Made by a program: the position numbers and the translations under genes
Assembly (NCBI GenBank): GCA_017541025.1
Contig: JAFXZY010000034.1
Span: 17,916-81,915, forward strand
Direction of reading: 5' to 3'
DNA from: Bacteroidaceae bacterium
GTDB taxonomy: Bacteria > Bacteroidota > Bacteroidia > Bacteroidales > Bacteroidaceae
Length of the DNA: 64,000 nt
Notes under the pieces: model-generated
What the model saw: the letters and a program-made list of their open reading frames with translations, nothing else
Database searches by the model: none
Told to the model about the DNA's origin: nothing
Part shown: positions 1-8,425 of the stretch, one piece after another
Position numbering within the stretch: the stretch's first letter is position 1
How the letters are laid out: every line of letters starts with the position of its first letter

Positions 1-608
1 CGCCTGCGCTGCGCCTTCTGCGGCTCCTGCATCCGTTCCCATTCGCTGTCTATCCACGCGGCCGCAAATGCCTCCGCCTTAGGATTGAAGTACACCGCCT
101 CGTCGTGCGCCACCACCGTCAGCCGCGTCACGTTCTTACATTTCTCGTCCGTCTCCGCGCCGATCAACTGCCCGTAGTACGCATTGCCCGCTGCAAACGC
201 CTTGCGGTAGAACTGTATCTGCTGCTTCAGGTTATACCCTTCGTCCAGTTCGTGGCGGTACAGCACCCGCAACCCCTCGCCGCTGATCGTCGTATAGCAC
301 AGCAGCGTGTGCGGGTCGGCCAGAATTTTCAATTTTCCATTTTCAATGATCAATGGATCGGCGTGGTCAAAGTCCACCATCGCCACTCCCGTCAGCCTCA
401 CCACATGCTTCTGCGCCTTGCCGCCCTCGAACACGCACGGCACGGCAAACAGCATACTCTCGTTCTTCAGCGAGTCCAGCCGGTACAGCCGATACCCCTC
501 TGTCAGTTCCCTTGTCCGCTGGTCAGAGCGGATAGCCTCGACCATCGCCTCCAACGTACTGCTGACAGGCACCTTGTCCCAGAAATTACGAAATACTGAT
601 ACTTCCAT
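1..608 (-). CDS. VirE N-terminal (BT4734-like) domain protein, 3' end off the window
   Basis: The frame opens with ATG at 608 and stays open to base 1, so about 202 residues are visible and the C-terminus lies outside. It matches the BT4734/VirE N-terminal domain: a DFDH motif at residues 79-82, a CYTTISGEGLRVLYR strand near 104-118, and DEKCKNVTRLTVVAHDE with YFNP near 154-176, where the Asp and Arg resemble primase-like active-site positions. In Bacteroidetes this domain usually precedes a VirE-type P-loop NTPase domain and is tied to mobile elements; that part is not visible here. Residues 88-96 (ENGKLKI) are encoded by a short AAAATTGAAAAT-type repeat seen in gaps elsewhere. Function in replication or DNA handling is inferred. 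Confidence 0.75.
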   Translation of the reverse strand, partial: MEVSVFRNFWDKVPVSSTLEAMVEAIRSDQRTRELTEGYRLYRLDSLKNESMLFAVPCVFEGGKAQKHVVRLTGVAMVDFDHADPLIIENGKLKILADPHTLLCYTTISGEGLRVLYRHELDEGYNLKQQIQFYRKAFAAGNAYYGQLIGAETDEKCKNVTRLTVVAHDEAVYFNPKAEAFAAAWIDSEWERMQEPQKAQRR

Positions 609-632
609 ATTTGATAAAGAATTTCTCGGGTG

Positions 633-640
633 CGAAGGTA
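633..640 (-). promoter_or_regulatory. -7 box upstream of the VirE-N gene
   Basis: On the minus strand this reads TACCTTCG, 24 bases before the ATG at 608. A TTGC lies 17 bases further upstream, slightly closer than the usual 19-21. Confidence 0.4.
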
Positions 641-660
641 AAGATAATACGATAAAGCAA

Positions 661-691
661 TCCCCCATACACGGGGGATATGTATGGGGGA
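661..691. other. Hairpin-forming inverted repeat between two genes
   Basis: Two 11-base arms (TCCCCCATACA and TGTATGGGGGA) flank a 9-base centre that itself holds GGGGG able to pair with the left CCCCC. It lies between the stop of the 715-1227 gene and the promoter of the VirE-N gene. No T-run follows on either strand, so an operator or RNA switch fits as well as a terminator. Confidence 0.5.
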
Positions 692-714
692 ATATATATG
701 TTCAGATAAATTAC

Positions 715-1227
715 TCAGTCGAAGAGTTTCTTTAGGCAGTCTTGGAATTCGATTGACTGCTGAAGGTTAAGCGCGTCGTAGTAGTCGCGGTACATCTTCT
801 GTCTTTTCCAAAGGGTTCCGAACACCTTCCATTTGTTGCGGATACCCAGCCGCTCCGCCATCGCGTTGGCCAATAGTGCCGCCTTGGTACGTGATAGCTT
901 TGGCTGGTAATGTTCATCCACGTAGCCTGCTTCTTGCGCTTTCTGCCATAGTTCCATTGCCGCTTCGGTAGCGAGTTCGTTGGGTAGGCCATTGGCTTCT
1001 TCAGAGTTATCTTTTCCCCTCGCCTTTTGGAGAGGGGTTGGGGGTGAGGCTGGTGGTAGGGGATTGGCCTCTATTCTTTGCGTTTCAATCTTATCCACGT
1101 GCTGTGCACCTGGCGACACATATACTATTTGTAGGTGGCTGAATTGTTGGTCGTAGCCTGCTTGATGCAGCCGTTCAAGCAGGCGATTCAATTCATCGAG
1201 GCTATCCTCGTCGTTATTGTAATTCAT
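715..1227 (-). CDS. Unknown 170-residue protein next to the VirE-N gene
   Basis: The family is not recognised. The chosen ATG at 1227 gives 170 residues beginning MNYNNDEDS; the frame is open further upstream, but a good promoter at 1508-1539 makes those extra codons untranslated leader. The N-terminal third is acidic, the middle (about residues 57-73) is a proline-rich spacer encoded by a copy of the CCCCTCTCC repeat, and the C-terminal half is basic and helical (KLSRTKAALLANAMAERLG). It lies upstream of and on the same strand as the VirE-N gene, which suggests a shared mobile-element origin. No enzymatic motif is visible. Confidence 0.6.
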   Translation of the reverse strand: MNYNNDEDSLDELNRLLERLHQAGYDQQFSHLQIVYVSPGAQHVDKIETQRIEANPLPPASPPTPLQKARGKDNSEEANGLPNELATEAAMELWQKAQEAGYVDEHYQPKLSRTKAALLANAMAERLGIRNKWKVFGTLWKRQKMYRDYYDALNLQQSIEFQDCLKKLFD

Positions 1228-1326
1228 ATTCTTATTATCGTCCAATCTTCTTAAACAAAACTTGTTGGTAATGTAAGTATTGTGATTTTTGGAAAAAAAG
1301 TGGGGCATTATTGGTACATTAACGAC

Positions 1327-1464
1327 AAAACTTCCAGGCCAACGCCAATCAGCCTTACTCCAAGTTGTCTGTACCGCCAATGCCCACACCATATGGTGTG
1401 AGCAGGCAGACAATCTTTCTTGGAGTAAACTGAGAAACTAAATTTTGGCGTTGTTCGGAAGTTT
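1327..1464. other. Nested inverted repeat in the leader of the 715-1227 gene
   Basis: Four pairs of arms are nested around a 16-bp perfect palindrome at 1385-1400: 1328-1335 with 1457-1464, 1340-1348 with 1445-1453, 1355-1364 with 1419-1428, and 1365-1371 with 1407-1413. The whole can fold into one long interrupted stem. It lies inside the transcript predicted from the promoter at 1508-1539, about 100 bases before the start codon. It could be a regulatory RNA structure or a palindromic mobile repeat. Confidence 0.6.
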
Positions 1465-1507
1465 ACAAGAAAGCTGTCATAGCTCCATAATCACAATATA
1501 CTGGGTG

Positions 1508-1539
1508 CAAAGTTACTATTATTCCCTAATACACCCAAA
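1508..1539 (-). promoter_or_regulatory. Bacteroidetes-type promoter for the 715-1227 gene
   Basis: Reading the minus strand, TTTG (1536-1539) is followed after 20 bases by TAACTTTG (1508-1515), a full match to the TTTG-N19-21-TAnnTTTG consensus. It implies a 5' leader of about 270 bases. The 1228-1604 gap holds only this promoter and the inverted repeat. Confidence 0.7.
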
Positions 1540-1604
1540 TAATTATGGATATTTCTTTTATGGACTCATGACACTTTTCTTCGTTTGAGGGGTTCAACAA
1601 CATG

Positions 1605-1694
1605 TTATTTATTTTTAAAGATTTCTCTCAACGCCTTTTCGATGTTCTCACCTCGCAACCCACGGACGAGGGTGGTGATGATTCTCTTGTTCAT
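1605..1694 (-). CDS. 29-residue ORF sharing its 5' end with GLPGLI genes
   Basis: ATG at 1694 opens a 29-codon frame (MNKRIITT at the start, LREIFKNK at the end) and TAA closes it at 1605. It begins 10 bases after the stop of the last GLPGLI gene. Its first 7 codons and upstream bases nearly match the start of the GLPGLI genes at 2568 and 5671 (MNKRIIIS), then the sequence diverges completely. It may be a real peptide at the end of the operon or the scar of a deleted sixth GLPGLI copy. The remaining residues are basic, with no signal peptide core. Confidence 0.35.
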   Translation of the reverse strand: MNKRIITTLVRGLRGENIEKALREIFKNK

Positions 1695-1704
1695 ATTGAT
1701 GTGT

Positions 1705-2568
1705 TTATTCTAACTCTAACGGGTCATAGGGAAATTGCTTTGACTTCGGTTGTCCCGTTGCTCTGTCGACGGCGCCACCTGCTTTCAGGTGGTCACGATT
1801 GGCTGCTACCTGTAGTTTATAGATGTGGGCGCGGCTTTCCTTGCGGAAGCCCTCGTATTTGCGCTTGGTGATGGGGAACGTGCCGGAGCGCAGGCTGACA
1901 GCTTCCCATGTGTAGAGCCGCTGCGTGTCGTTAAGCTTCAGTATCAGTCCGGGCAGACCGCCGAACGACCAAGGGCCGAGGCGCACGGGGATGTCGGCTG
2001 CAAACCACGCTTCAAAGTCGCGGCCCCGCCAGTGGCATGTCGCTTTCTGGCATTCGTGGCCGAGGATGGTCTTTCGCTCGTTGGCCAGCGTCCATTTCTG
2101 CTGTGCGGCAGGCTCGGTGTAGTAGGCGTTGTAGCGTTCCATGGCCCACGGCATCCAGGCGTAGAAGGTCTGTTGACCCTGCTCGGTGAATATCTCCGTT
2201 GATTGGTATTCGCTCCAGTACTGCCCCTCGCGACCTATCGTATAAAAGGTACTGGGCACGCCCTCGGCGTTGGGGTTGGCTTTCATATAGGCGTCGTAGA
2301 GCGAGTCGCCCCGCTCCAGGAAGCGGCTATAGTGCTTGCTCAGTTGCTTGCCCGCCCGCAGGATGTGCAGGTCGAGGTACGTGTCAGGGTTGCCAATGTC
2401 CGTAGCGTTCAGTGCATACTCCACTTCGAGCTGTGCCTGTCCCACTACGGTGGTCTTTCCCACGCCCCTCGGCTTCGGCCTCATGACGTGTCCCTGTTTC
2501 TGCTGTGCCATCGCCCCGCCGCAAATGGCGGCGAGGGCGAGGAAACTGATGATGATTCTCTTGTTCAT
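1705..2568 (-). CDS. GLPGLI family exported protein, copy 5
   Basis: A 287-residue protein with a signal peptide (residues 1-21, ending AMAQ). The family signature GPWSFGGLPGLILK places GLPGLI at 204-209. Two cysteines, C173 and C178, lie in GHECQKATCHWRGRDFEAW, a block shared with the other four copies and a possible disulfide or metal site. The protein ends YDPLELE; all five copies finish with a Y-x-P-[LM]-E-L-E tail. GLPGLI proteins (TIGR01200) are exported Bacteroidetes proteins of unknown function. This is the last full gene of the cluster, 12 bases after its upstream paralog. Confidence 0.9.
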   Translation of the reverse strand: MNKRIIISFLALAAICGGAMAQQKQGHVMRPKPRGVGKTTVVGQAQLEVEYALNATDIGNPDTYLDLHILRAGKQLSKHYSRFLERGDSLYDAYMKANPNAEGVPSTFYTIGREGQYWSEYQSTEIFTEQGQQTFYAWMPWAMERYNAYYTEPAAQQKWTLANERKTILGHECQKATCHWRGRDFEAWFAADIPVRLGPWSFGGLPGLILKLNDTQRLYTWEAVSLRSGTFPITKRKYEGFRKESRAHIYKLQVAANRDHLKAGGAVDRATGQPKSKQFPYDPLELE

Positions 2569-2580
2569 ATTGATATCTGC

Positions 2581-3447
2581 TTATTCTAACTCCATCGGGC
2601 TATAGGGCTTGTCGTGGAAAGTGTTTCCTTCGAGTGAAGTGACCTTGCCCCCATAAAGCACGGTAAGCCAGTTGATGTTGATTTTCTTCTGAAGCTTCAG
2701 CATGTTCTCACGCTTTACTTTCTTAAACCGCGAGAAGTTCCATTGCATAATGGGACGTTTCACCCGTTCCAACTTCACCAGTTCGAAGTTGTACTCCTTC
2801 TTAGCATCGGAGATTTTTACGATGAGTCCAGGCAGGCCGCCAAACTTCCACGGGCCGCGCTGGATGGGAATTTCAGATGTGAACCACGCCTCGTAGTCAC
2901 GGCCACGCCATCGGCAGGTGGCCTTCTGGCAGTGGTAGCCGTGGATGGTCTGCTGCTCGTCCTTCAGCGTCCATTGCTGCTTCGGCACAGGCTCAGTGTA
3001 CTGGCAACATTCGCGGTCGAGATTCATCGGCATGATGGCATACTCCGTCAGTTGTCCGTCCTTGATGTAAATCTCGTCGAATTGGTATTCCGACCAGCGG
3101 CTGGGATATTTGCCGCCGAATGTCCGACTGGCAAAGCCGCTTTCCCCGTTGCTGTTCTTTATCTGCTTCGGCTTATAGATCGAGTCGCTGTGTGCCACGA
3201 AATAGCTGGAATATTTCGTGTACTGTTTGCCAACCTGCAGCCATCCGAGGTCAATGTAGGTGTTCTCGTCCTTGATGTCGGTAGCATTGAAGGCGTAGTA
3301 CACGGTCACCAGCGCCGTGTCTATCGCCATCGGCGCGATTCCTCCTCTCCTTGAAGAAGGCGGTACATCTCCTTGTTTCCACTGAGCGTATGCCCCGCCG
3401 CAAACGGCTGCAAGGGCGAGAATGACGGTGATGAGTCTATTGTTCAT
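2581..3447 (-). CDS. GLPGLI family exported protein, copy 4
   Basis: A 288-residue GLPGLI protein with a signal peptide ending AYAQ near residue 22. The GPWKFGGLPGLIVK signature has GLPGLI at 204-209, and C173/C178 lie in the CQKATCRWRGRDYEAW block. An extra Cys pair (CCQY, near 147-148) is absent from the other copies. The protein ends YSPMELE. It lies 12 bases from both neighbouring paralogs, so it is almost certainly co-transcribed with them. The biochemical role is unknown; location in the periplasm or at the outer membrane is inferred from the signal peptide and the outer-membrane partner gene. Confidence 0.9.
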   Translation of the reverse strand: MNNRLITVILALAAVCGGAYAQWKQGDVPPSSRRGGIAPMAIDTALVTVYYAFNATDIKDENTYIDLGWLQVGKQYTKYSSYFVAHSDSIYKPKQIKNSNGESGFASRTFGGKYPSRWSEYQFDEIYIKDGQLTEYAIMPMNLDRECCQYTEPVPKQQWTLKDEQQTIHGYHCQKATCRWRGRDYEAWFTSEIPIQRGPWKFGGLPGLIVKISDAKKEYNFELVKLERVKRPIMQWNFSRFKKVKRENMLKLQKKININWLTVLYGGKVTSLEGNTFHDKPYSPMELE

Positions 3448-3459
3448 GATATGATCAGT

Positions 3460-4344
3460 TTACTCTAACTCCATCGGGTCGTAGTCGTGCGGCGAGGATT
3501 GTAGGTCGCCGACAGTGCCATCGGGGTTGAAATCGCGGATGCCAGCTGTTTTCCTGTAGTTGCGATTGAAGGCAATCTGTAGTTTCCAAGTATGGGTGCG
3601 GTTGGATTTCATGAATTCCTCCTTCGGGTACTGCCAGATGGGGAACTCGCCCTTTTCGATGGCTATGGCCTCGAAGACATAGAGGCTGTCCACATCGTGA
3701 ATCTTCATGATGAGTCCTGGCAGTCCGCCAAACTTCCACGGGCCACGACGAATAGGGATGTCGGACGCAAACCAGGCAATGTAATCACGACCGCGCCAGT
3801 GACAGGTGGCACGCTGACAGGGGTGACCGAGGAACGTAGCTGTATCTGACTGTAATGTCCACTCCTGCCCTGTCCACTTCTCCTCATACCGCTGCGGCCA
3901 TTCCTGTCCGGCAGGCATCGTAGCCCATTCGTTGAGAGTGTCGCCGTGGATAAAGATGTTAGAGTGCTGGTACTCGCTCCAGATGTCAGGCTTCCTGCCC
4001 TGCATCCACCAAGTACCGTTGGGATAGCCTTTGGGATGGGGGTTGGCCTTGGCCCATTTGACGCGCTCATCATCGGCTTGCTCCACGAAGAGACTGCAAT
4101 ATTTCGTCATCTTCTTGCCAATCTGCAACTGCCCGCAGTCGAGATACGTGCTGTCTTGGGTGATGTCCGTGGCACCCCATGCATAGAGTATGCGTAGATC
4201 CGCCGTATCAATGGCTTTACGTGCCAAGACCGTGTTGTGCTTATTCATAGGCAGCATAGCTCCACTCTGCTTATACTGCGCCAACGCCCTTCCGCACACG
4301 GCGGCGAGGGCGAAGGCTGTCAAGATGATCTTTTGCATAGCCAC
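3460..4344 (-). CDS. GLPGLI family exported protein, copy 3
   Basis: A 294-residue GLPGLI protein with a signal peptide ending ALAQ near residue 23. C176/C181 and GLPGLI at 207-212 match the family pattern, and the tail is YDPMELE. It is much closer to copy 2 (4793-5671) than to the rest: both share LARKAIDTA, YAWGATDITQDSTYLDCGQ, NGTWWM and GQEWPQRY. The pair therefore looks like a recent duplication, now separated by the TonB-C-like gene. The middle region (about 60-155) differs from copies 1, 4 and 5, which hints at different ligands or partners. Confidence 0.9.
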   Translation of the reverse strand: MAMQKIILTAFALAAVCGRALAQYKQSGAMLPMNKHNTVLARKAIDTADLRILYAWGATDITQDSTYLDCGQLQIGKKMTKYCSLFVEQADDERVKWAKANPHPKGYPNGTWWMQGRKPDIWSEYQHSNIFIHGDTLNEWATMPAGQEWPQRYEEKWTGQEWTLQSDTATFLGHPCQRATCHWRGRDYIAWFASDIPIRRGPWKFGGLPGLIMKIHDVDSLYVFEAIAIEKGEFPIWQYPKEEFMKSNRTHTWKLQIAFNRNYRKTAGIRDFNPDGTVGDLQSSPHDYDPMELE

Positions 4345-4347
4345 ACC

Positions 4348-4758
4348 TTATTTGTATCTGAACTGTACGGCATGTGAGGCACTTTGGCGGACGGCCTTGC
4401 CCTTCAGCTTGGCGGGCTGCCATTTGGGCATCTTCTTGACGAACTGCATAGCGGCGGCATCGAGGGCGGGATGCACTTTGAGGCTGTCGGGAACCTTGAT
4501 ATTACTGATGCTTCCGTCGGCTTCAATGACGAAATGGACGACGACCGTCCCCTGTGCCTTGTCTTTCTCGGCTTCTGCAGGATACTTCATGTTACGCATC
4601 ATAAAGCTCATCATGCCCTCCTGTCCTCCGGGGAACATGGCGCGCTGGTCCACCTGCTCGGGTGAATAAATGGGTTTCGTGGTCTGTGCCGAACTCTCGG
4701 CTGTGCCTGCCAGCAGCATCATGGCTGCAGCAAAGGCAATCTTCATGTACTTTCTCAT
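4348..4758 (-). CDS. Exported TonB C-terminal-domain protein
   Basis: ATG at 4758 gives 136 residues with a signal peptide (MRKYMKIAFAAAMM, ending ESSAQ). ATG at 4800 would add 14 residues and overlap the upstream gene. The rest is one TonB_C-like domain: MKYPAEAEKDKAQGTVVVHF, then VIEADGSISNIKV and KKMPKWQPAKLKGKAV. It lacks the membrane anchor and proline-rich arm of a normal TonB. The domain resembles the C-terminus of the sigma fusion at 9622-10569 in the same cluster. A role in contacting the outer-membrane barrel encoded next door is inferred, not shown. It lies between GLPGLI copies 2 and 3. Confidence 0.8.
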   Translation of the reverse strand: MRKYMKIAFAAAMMLLAGTAESSAQTTKPIYSPEQVDQRAMFPGGQEGMMSFMMRNMKYPAEAEKDKAQGTVVVHFVIEADGSISNIKVPDSLKVHPALDAAAMQFVKKMPKWQPAKLKGKAVRQSASHAVQFRYK

Positions 4759-4792
4759 GTTGTTAATGCTTAAAGTTGTTAATAATAATAAT

Positions 4793-5671
4793 TTATTCAA
4801 GCTCTAAAGGCTCATACTCGTGCGGTTCGGACAGCAGGTCACCGATGGTGCCGTCCGGGTTCATGCGTCGTCGCCCTGCTGTCTTTTTGTAGTTGCGGTT
4901 ATAGGCGACTTGCAGCTTCCACGTATGGGTGCGGCTGGACTTCATGAATTCCTCCTTCGGATACTTCCAAAGGGGGAAGTTGCCATTCTCTATGGCTACG
5001 GCCTCGAACGTGTAGAGGCTATCGACATCGTGAATCTTCATAATCAGTCCCGGCAGTCCTCCGAACTTCCACGGGCCGCGACGGATGGGGATGTCGGGCG
5101 CAAACCATGCCACGAAGTCACGGCCCCGCCAGTGACAGATGGCACGCTGACAGGGATGGCCGAGGAACGTAGCCGTGTCTTCCTGTAACGTCCACTCCTG
5201 ACCCGTCCATTTCTCGTCATACCGCTGCGGCCATTCCTGCCCCATCGGCATGATGGCCCATTCGCTGAGGGTGTCGCCGTGGATATAGATGCTGGAGTAC
5301 TGGTATTCGCTCCAGATGCCGGGCTTGCGGCCGCGCATCCACCACGTGCCGTTGGGAACATTCTGTGCGTGCGGGTTCTGCTTGCCCCATTCCACCCGCT
5401 GACTGTCGGCCACCTCAATGAACCAGCTGCTGTATTTCGTCATACGCTTCCCAACGAGCAACTGTCCGCAGTCCAGATAGGTGCTGTCCTGGGTGATGTC
5501 GGTGGCTCCCCACGCATACTTGATGCGCAGGTTGGCCGTATCGATGGCCTTGCGTGCCAGAACGGTGTTGTGACTTCCGTTGGCGTAGGCTCCGCTCTGT
5601 TTCCACTGGGCTTTCGCCCCGCCGCAAATGATGGCGAGGGCGAGGAAACTGATGATGATTCTCTTATTCAT
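4793..5671 (-). CDS. GLPGLI family exported protein, copy 2
   Basis: A 292-residue GLPGLI protein with signal peptide MNKRIIISFLALAIICGG, nearly identical in DNA to the start of copy 5. C174/C179 lie in CQRAICHWRGRDFVAW, GLPGLI is at 205-210, and the tail is YEPLELE. It is the first gene after the outer-membrane barrel, 9 bases downstream of it. Sister copy to 3460-4344. No catalytic motif can be named for this family. Confidence 0.9.
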   Translation of the reverse strand: MNKRIIISFLALAIICGGAKAQWKQSGAYANGSHNTVLARKAIDTANLRIKYAWGATDITQDSTYLDCGQLLVGKRMTKYSSWFIEVADSQRVEWGKQNPHAQNVPNGTWWMRGRKPGIWSEYQYSSIYIHGDTLSEWAIMPMGQEWPQRYDEKWTGQEWTLQEDTATFLGHPCQRAICHWRGRDFVAWFAPDIPIRRGPWKFGGLPGLIMKIHDVDSLYTFEAVAIENGNFPLWKYPKEEFMKSSRTHTWKLQVAYNRNYKKTAGRRRMNPDGTIGDLLSEPHEYEPLELE

Positions 5672-5680
5672 ATTGTTACT

Positions 5681-8425
5681 TTATAGGAGTTTAAATCTTA
5701 CTATTACGAGGATGTTGCGTGGACGTAACTGTGATGTATTAGTGTAGATGTCAAGGCCTGAATAGGTGACGCGGGTGTAGTGGCGCTGGTCGAAGAGGTT
5801 GTTAAGTTGAAGTTCCAGATCACAACGTCCCAGCTTGTACTTGGCTTTGATGTCGCCGAACCATGCGTGGCGGCCGATGGCGGTGAGGTTGTTGTAGTTA
5901 TCCTCGACGGCTGCGGAGAGCGTCATCTGCTTGGTGACATAGACATTCATCGAGAGGCGCTGGGTGGCGGTACGCACGATACGCGAAAGGTTGCTTCCGC
6001 CACTGTCGGTGTAGCTGCTGTTCCAAGAGTAGCCGCTGCTGAGCACGAAGTTGAGCCATGGCAGAGGTGTGATGGTGCCTCCGGCTCCGATGCTGACAGT
6101 GCGTGAATTAAATGGATAGAGCTGATCGGCTATCAATTGTTCGCTGTGTGAATGGCCGTAGCCGCCGAAAGCTCGAATCGTGGTCTGTAGCCAGTCGAAG
6201 CCTTTGCTGAAATCGAAACTGAGGTTGTAGGAGTCTGCGGTGGTTGCCTGATCCACAGCTTGTACGACGCTGGTGGCACCTTGATAAGTGTAGCCATAGA
6301 TCTGATTGTCGCGGGTGTGGTTGTAACTGGCATTCAGGCGGAAGAAGGTGGCGTTCAAGGCACTGCGATAGCCTATGCTGGCATTGGTGCCGATACGGTC
6401 AGTCTCGGAGAGCTGTTCCACATACGACCTCTGGAACGAGCGGTAGTTGTTCATGATGTAGCCGCTGTAGATGCCGCCCGGGTCGCCAACATTCTTATAA
6501 TAGGACGCTCCGATGTTGCCGCTCCAGTCGCGCCACACATAGTTGGTGGAGAACGTTGGCGAGACAAGCAGGTGTGTGTAGCTGTGCTTATCGTCGCGGA
6601 CGCGGTCATCGAGGGTCTGTGTGTAGAGGTTCAACGGACAACCAAGGCTGATGCGCCAACCCCCACGCTCCCATTTATAATGCTGACCAAGGGTAAGCTC
6701 GTAGGTGTTGTACCAAAGGTCGTTACGAGATGAATAGTTGCCCGTATCAAAGCCATCGAGGGCGGTCTCTATGCCATGCAAACTGGCATTGGCAATAATC
6801 CCATAGGACAGGGTAAAGTAACCGAAATGAAAATTATAGTTTGTGTGGAAATTCGCGTTGATATGACGCGAGTCAATGTCTTGCTGATAGTATTGAGAAT
6901 TGAAAACCGTCTGCTGAGCATTAAGTGAGTCTATTCCCACGGTGAGCGTATTTGGCCGCTGAGCATAGCCAACCGAGAAATGCAGGTCGAGCGTATGCGA
7001 ACGAATATTCTTGATGAGATTCGTGGTGTTGCTTACAGCTAAAGATGGGCGGTCGAAGTGCTGATGCGTTTTTTCGCTGCCATAATTAACATACTGTGGT
7101 CCATTCAACTGTGATGCCAGAAATCCCTTCACCTTGTCTTTGTTCCAACTACCGTCGAACTTGATAACATTTGCCAGAAAGCCGTCCTTGGCATTCCACA
7201 TATAGCGCAGATTGCCACTGAGGTCATTCAAGTGCGTCTGCGATGTCAGCGTCTCGGTAGTCAGCAGACGGCTGTCATCGGTGAAGAAACGGTCGCTTTC
7301 CGATGTACCCTCGCGGCGGATATTATCATGGTGATAGGCTACATTCATCGTTATCTCCGAGTCCTCACCCACTTTCTCCAAATGGTTTATCGTGGCGATG
7401 TGGCTGTGATTGTCGAAGGTGCGCTTCTGCGGCAGGCCCGAGCCGTTGGGCAGTACTGCATTCATTGGGCAGAACGGGTACAGTCCCACGCTGTTGATGT
7501 TGGAATAATGTTCGGTCAGTTCGCGGCTCACGTCATCGCCAGTGTTATTACCTTTATATAAGGTCATGTTCTGCCGCTTTTTAGCGAAGTACATACCTAC
7601 GACCTCCGCTGTCCAAAGCGGGTTTGATCCGATGACCGTCTGTCCGTCCGTGAGCGGTCGGCTACCGATGCGCCACGGGCCGGACTGTTGCCATCCACCA
7701 CCCATCATCGTGTTTATTGCCACCGTCCCTTTTGCTGCGTTTTTCAGCTTCAGGTTGATGGCCACATCATCCGTCAGGCTCTTGTCCTGTAGTGCCTTGA
7801 TGGGCTGGTGGTGTTCCAAGACCTGCACCGTGGCTACGTCCGAGGCGTTTATGTTGTTCGTCGCTAGCCCGTAGCGTCCTTGTAGCAGATCCATGTCCTC
7901 CACGTAGAATTTCTTGATGGCCTTGCCGTTGAACTTGATGGCGCCGCTCTCCGATACCTCAATGCCCGGCATCCGTTTCAGGACGTCACCAATGACGCGG
8001 TCGCCCTGCTGCTGGTAGGCACCGACGGTGTAGTTCAATGTGTCGCCGTGTTGGCGTATCTTGTCCGCTTTCACCGAAACCTCCTTCAGTTCTATCGCCT
8101 TCTGCCGCGCGCGAATGTCAACCCGTTGCGACCTGTTCGCCACCACCCGCACCACATTGCCAATGGCCATGCCTGCGGCCGTTACTACCACGGAGTCTAT
8201 CGCGCTCTTGAACTGCAACTTATAATGTCCCTTCGCGTCGGTATCCGCGAAACCAATAATGTTTCCAGTCCCTTTTGGCGACACCGTGACGTAAGCATCC
8301 ACCGCCTGCCCGAGCGAGTCCGTCACAACGCCCTCAATAATGGTCTGAGCATGTGCCGAACTCAATCCTAATCCAGCCACTATTGCAGTCATGATGAATA
8401 TGACCCTAAAGATTCTTATATTCAT
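5681..8425 (-). CDS. Outer-membrane beta-barrel with CarboxypepD_reg and plug-like domains
   Basis: A 914-residue protein with signal peptide (ending SSAHAQ near residue 27). Residues about 28-110 form a CarboxypepD_reg-like Ig fold (IIEGVVTDSLGQAVDAYV). A plug-like region follows at about 115-235 (GDVLKRMPGIEVSESG, KKFYVEDMDLL). The remainder is rich in aromatic, alternating strands and ends RNILVIVRFKLL, as expected of a TonB-receptor-like barrel. It overlaps the small ORF upstream by ATGA, so the two are translationally coupled. The cluster supplies a TonB-C-like protein and five GLPGLI proteins as likely partners. A clear TonB box is not visible, so ligand transport is not established. 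Confidence 0.85.
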   Translation of the reverse strand: MNIRIFRVIFIMTAIVAGLGLSSAHAQTIIEGVVTDSLGQAVDAYVTVSPKGTGNIIGFADTDAKGHYKLQFKSAIDSVVVTAAGMAIGNVVRVVANRSQRVDIRARQKAIELKEVSVKADKIRQHGDTLNYTVGAYQQQGDRVIGDVLKRMPGIEVSESGAIKFNGKAIKKFYVEDMDLLQGRYGLATNNINASDVATVQVLEHHQPIKALQDKSLTDDVAINLKLKNAAKGTVAINTMMGGGWQQSGPWRIGSRPLTDGQTVIGSNPLWTAEVVGMYFAKKRQNMTLYKGNNTGDDVSRELTEHYSNINSVGLYPFCPMNAVLPNGSGLPQKRTFDNHSHIATINHLEKVGEDSEITMNVAYHHDNIRREGTSESDRFFTDDSRLLTTETLTSQTHLNDLSGNLRYMWNAKDGFLANVIKFDGSWNKDKVKGFLASQLNGPQYVNYGSEKTHQHFDRPSLAVSNTTNLIKNIRSHTLDLHFSVGYAQRPNTLTVGIDSLNAQQTVFNSQYYQQDIDSRHINANFHTNYNFHFGYFTLSYGIIANASLHGIETALDGFDTGNYSSRNDLWYNTYELTLGQHYKWERGGWRISLGCPLNLYTQTLDDRVRDDKHSYTHLLVSPTFSTNYVWRDWSGNIGASYYKNVGDPGGIYSGYIMNNYRSFQRSYVEQLSETDRIGTNASIGYRSALNATFFRLNASYNHTRDNQIYGYTYQGATSVVQAVDQATTADSYNLSFDFSKGFDWLQTTIRAFGGYGHSHSEQLIADQLYPFNSRTVSIGAGGTITPLPWLNFVLSSGYSWNSSYTDSGGSNLSRIVRTATQRLSMNVYVTKQMTLSAAVEDNYNNLTAIGRHAWFGDIKAKYKLGRCDLELQLNNLFDQRHYTRVTYSGLDIYTNTSQLRPRNILVIVRFKLL

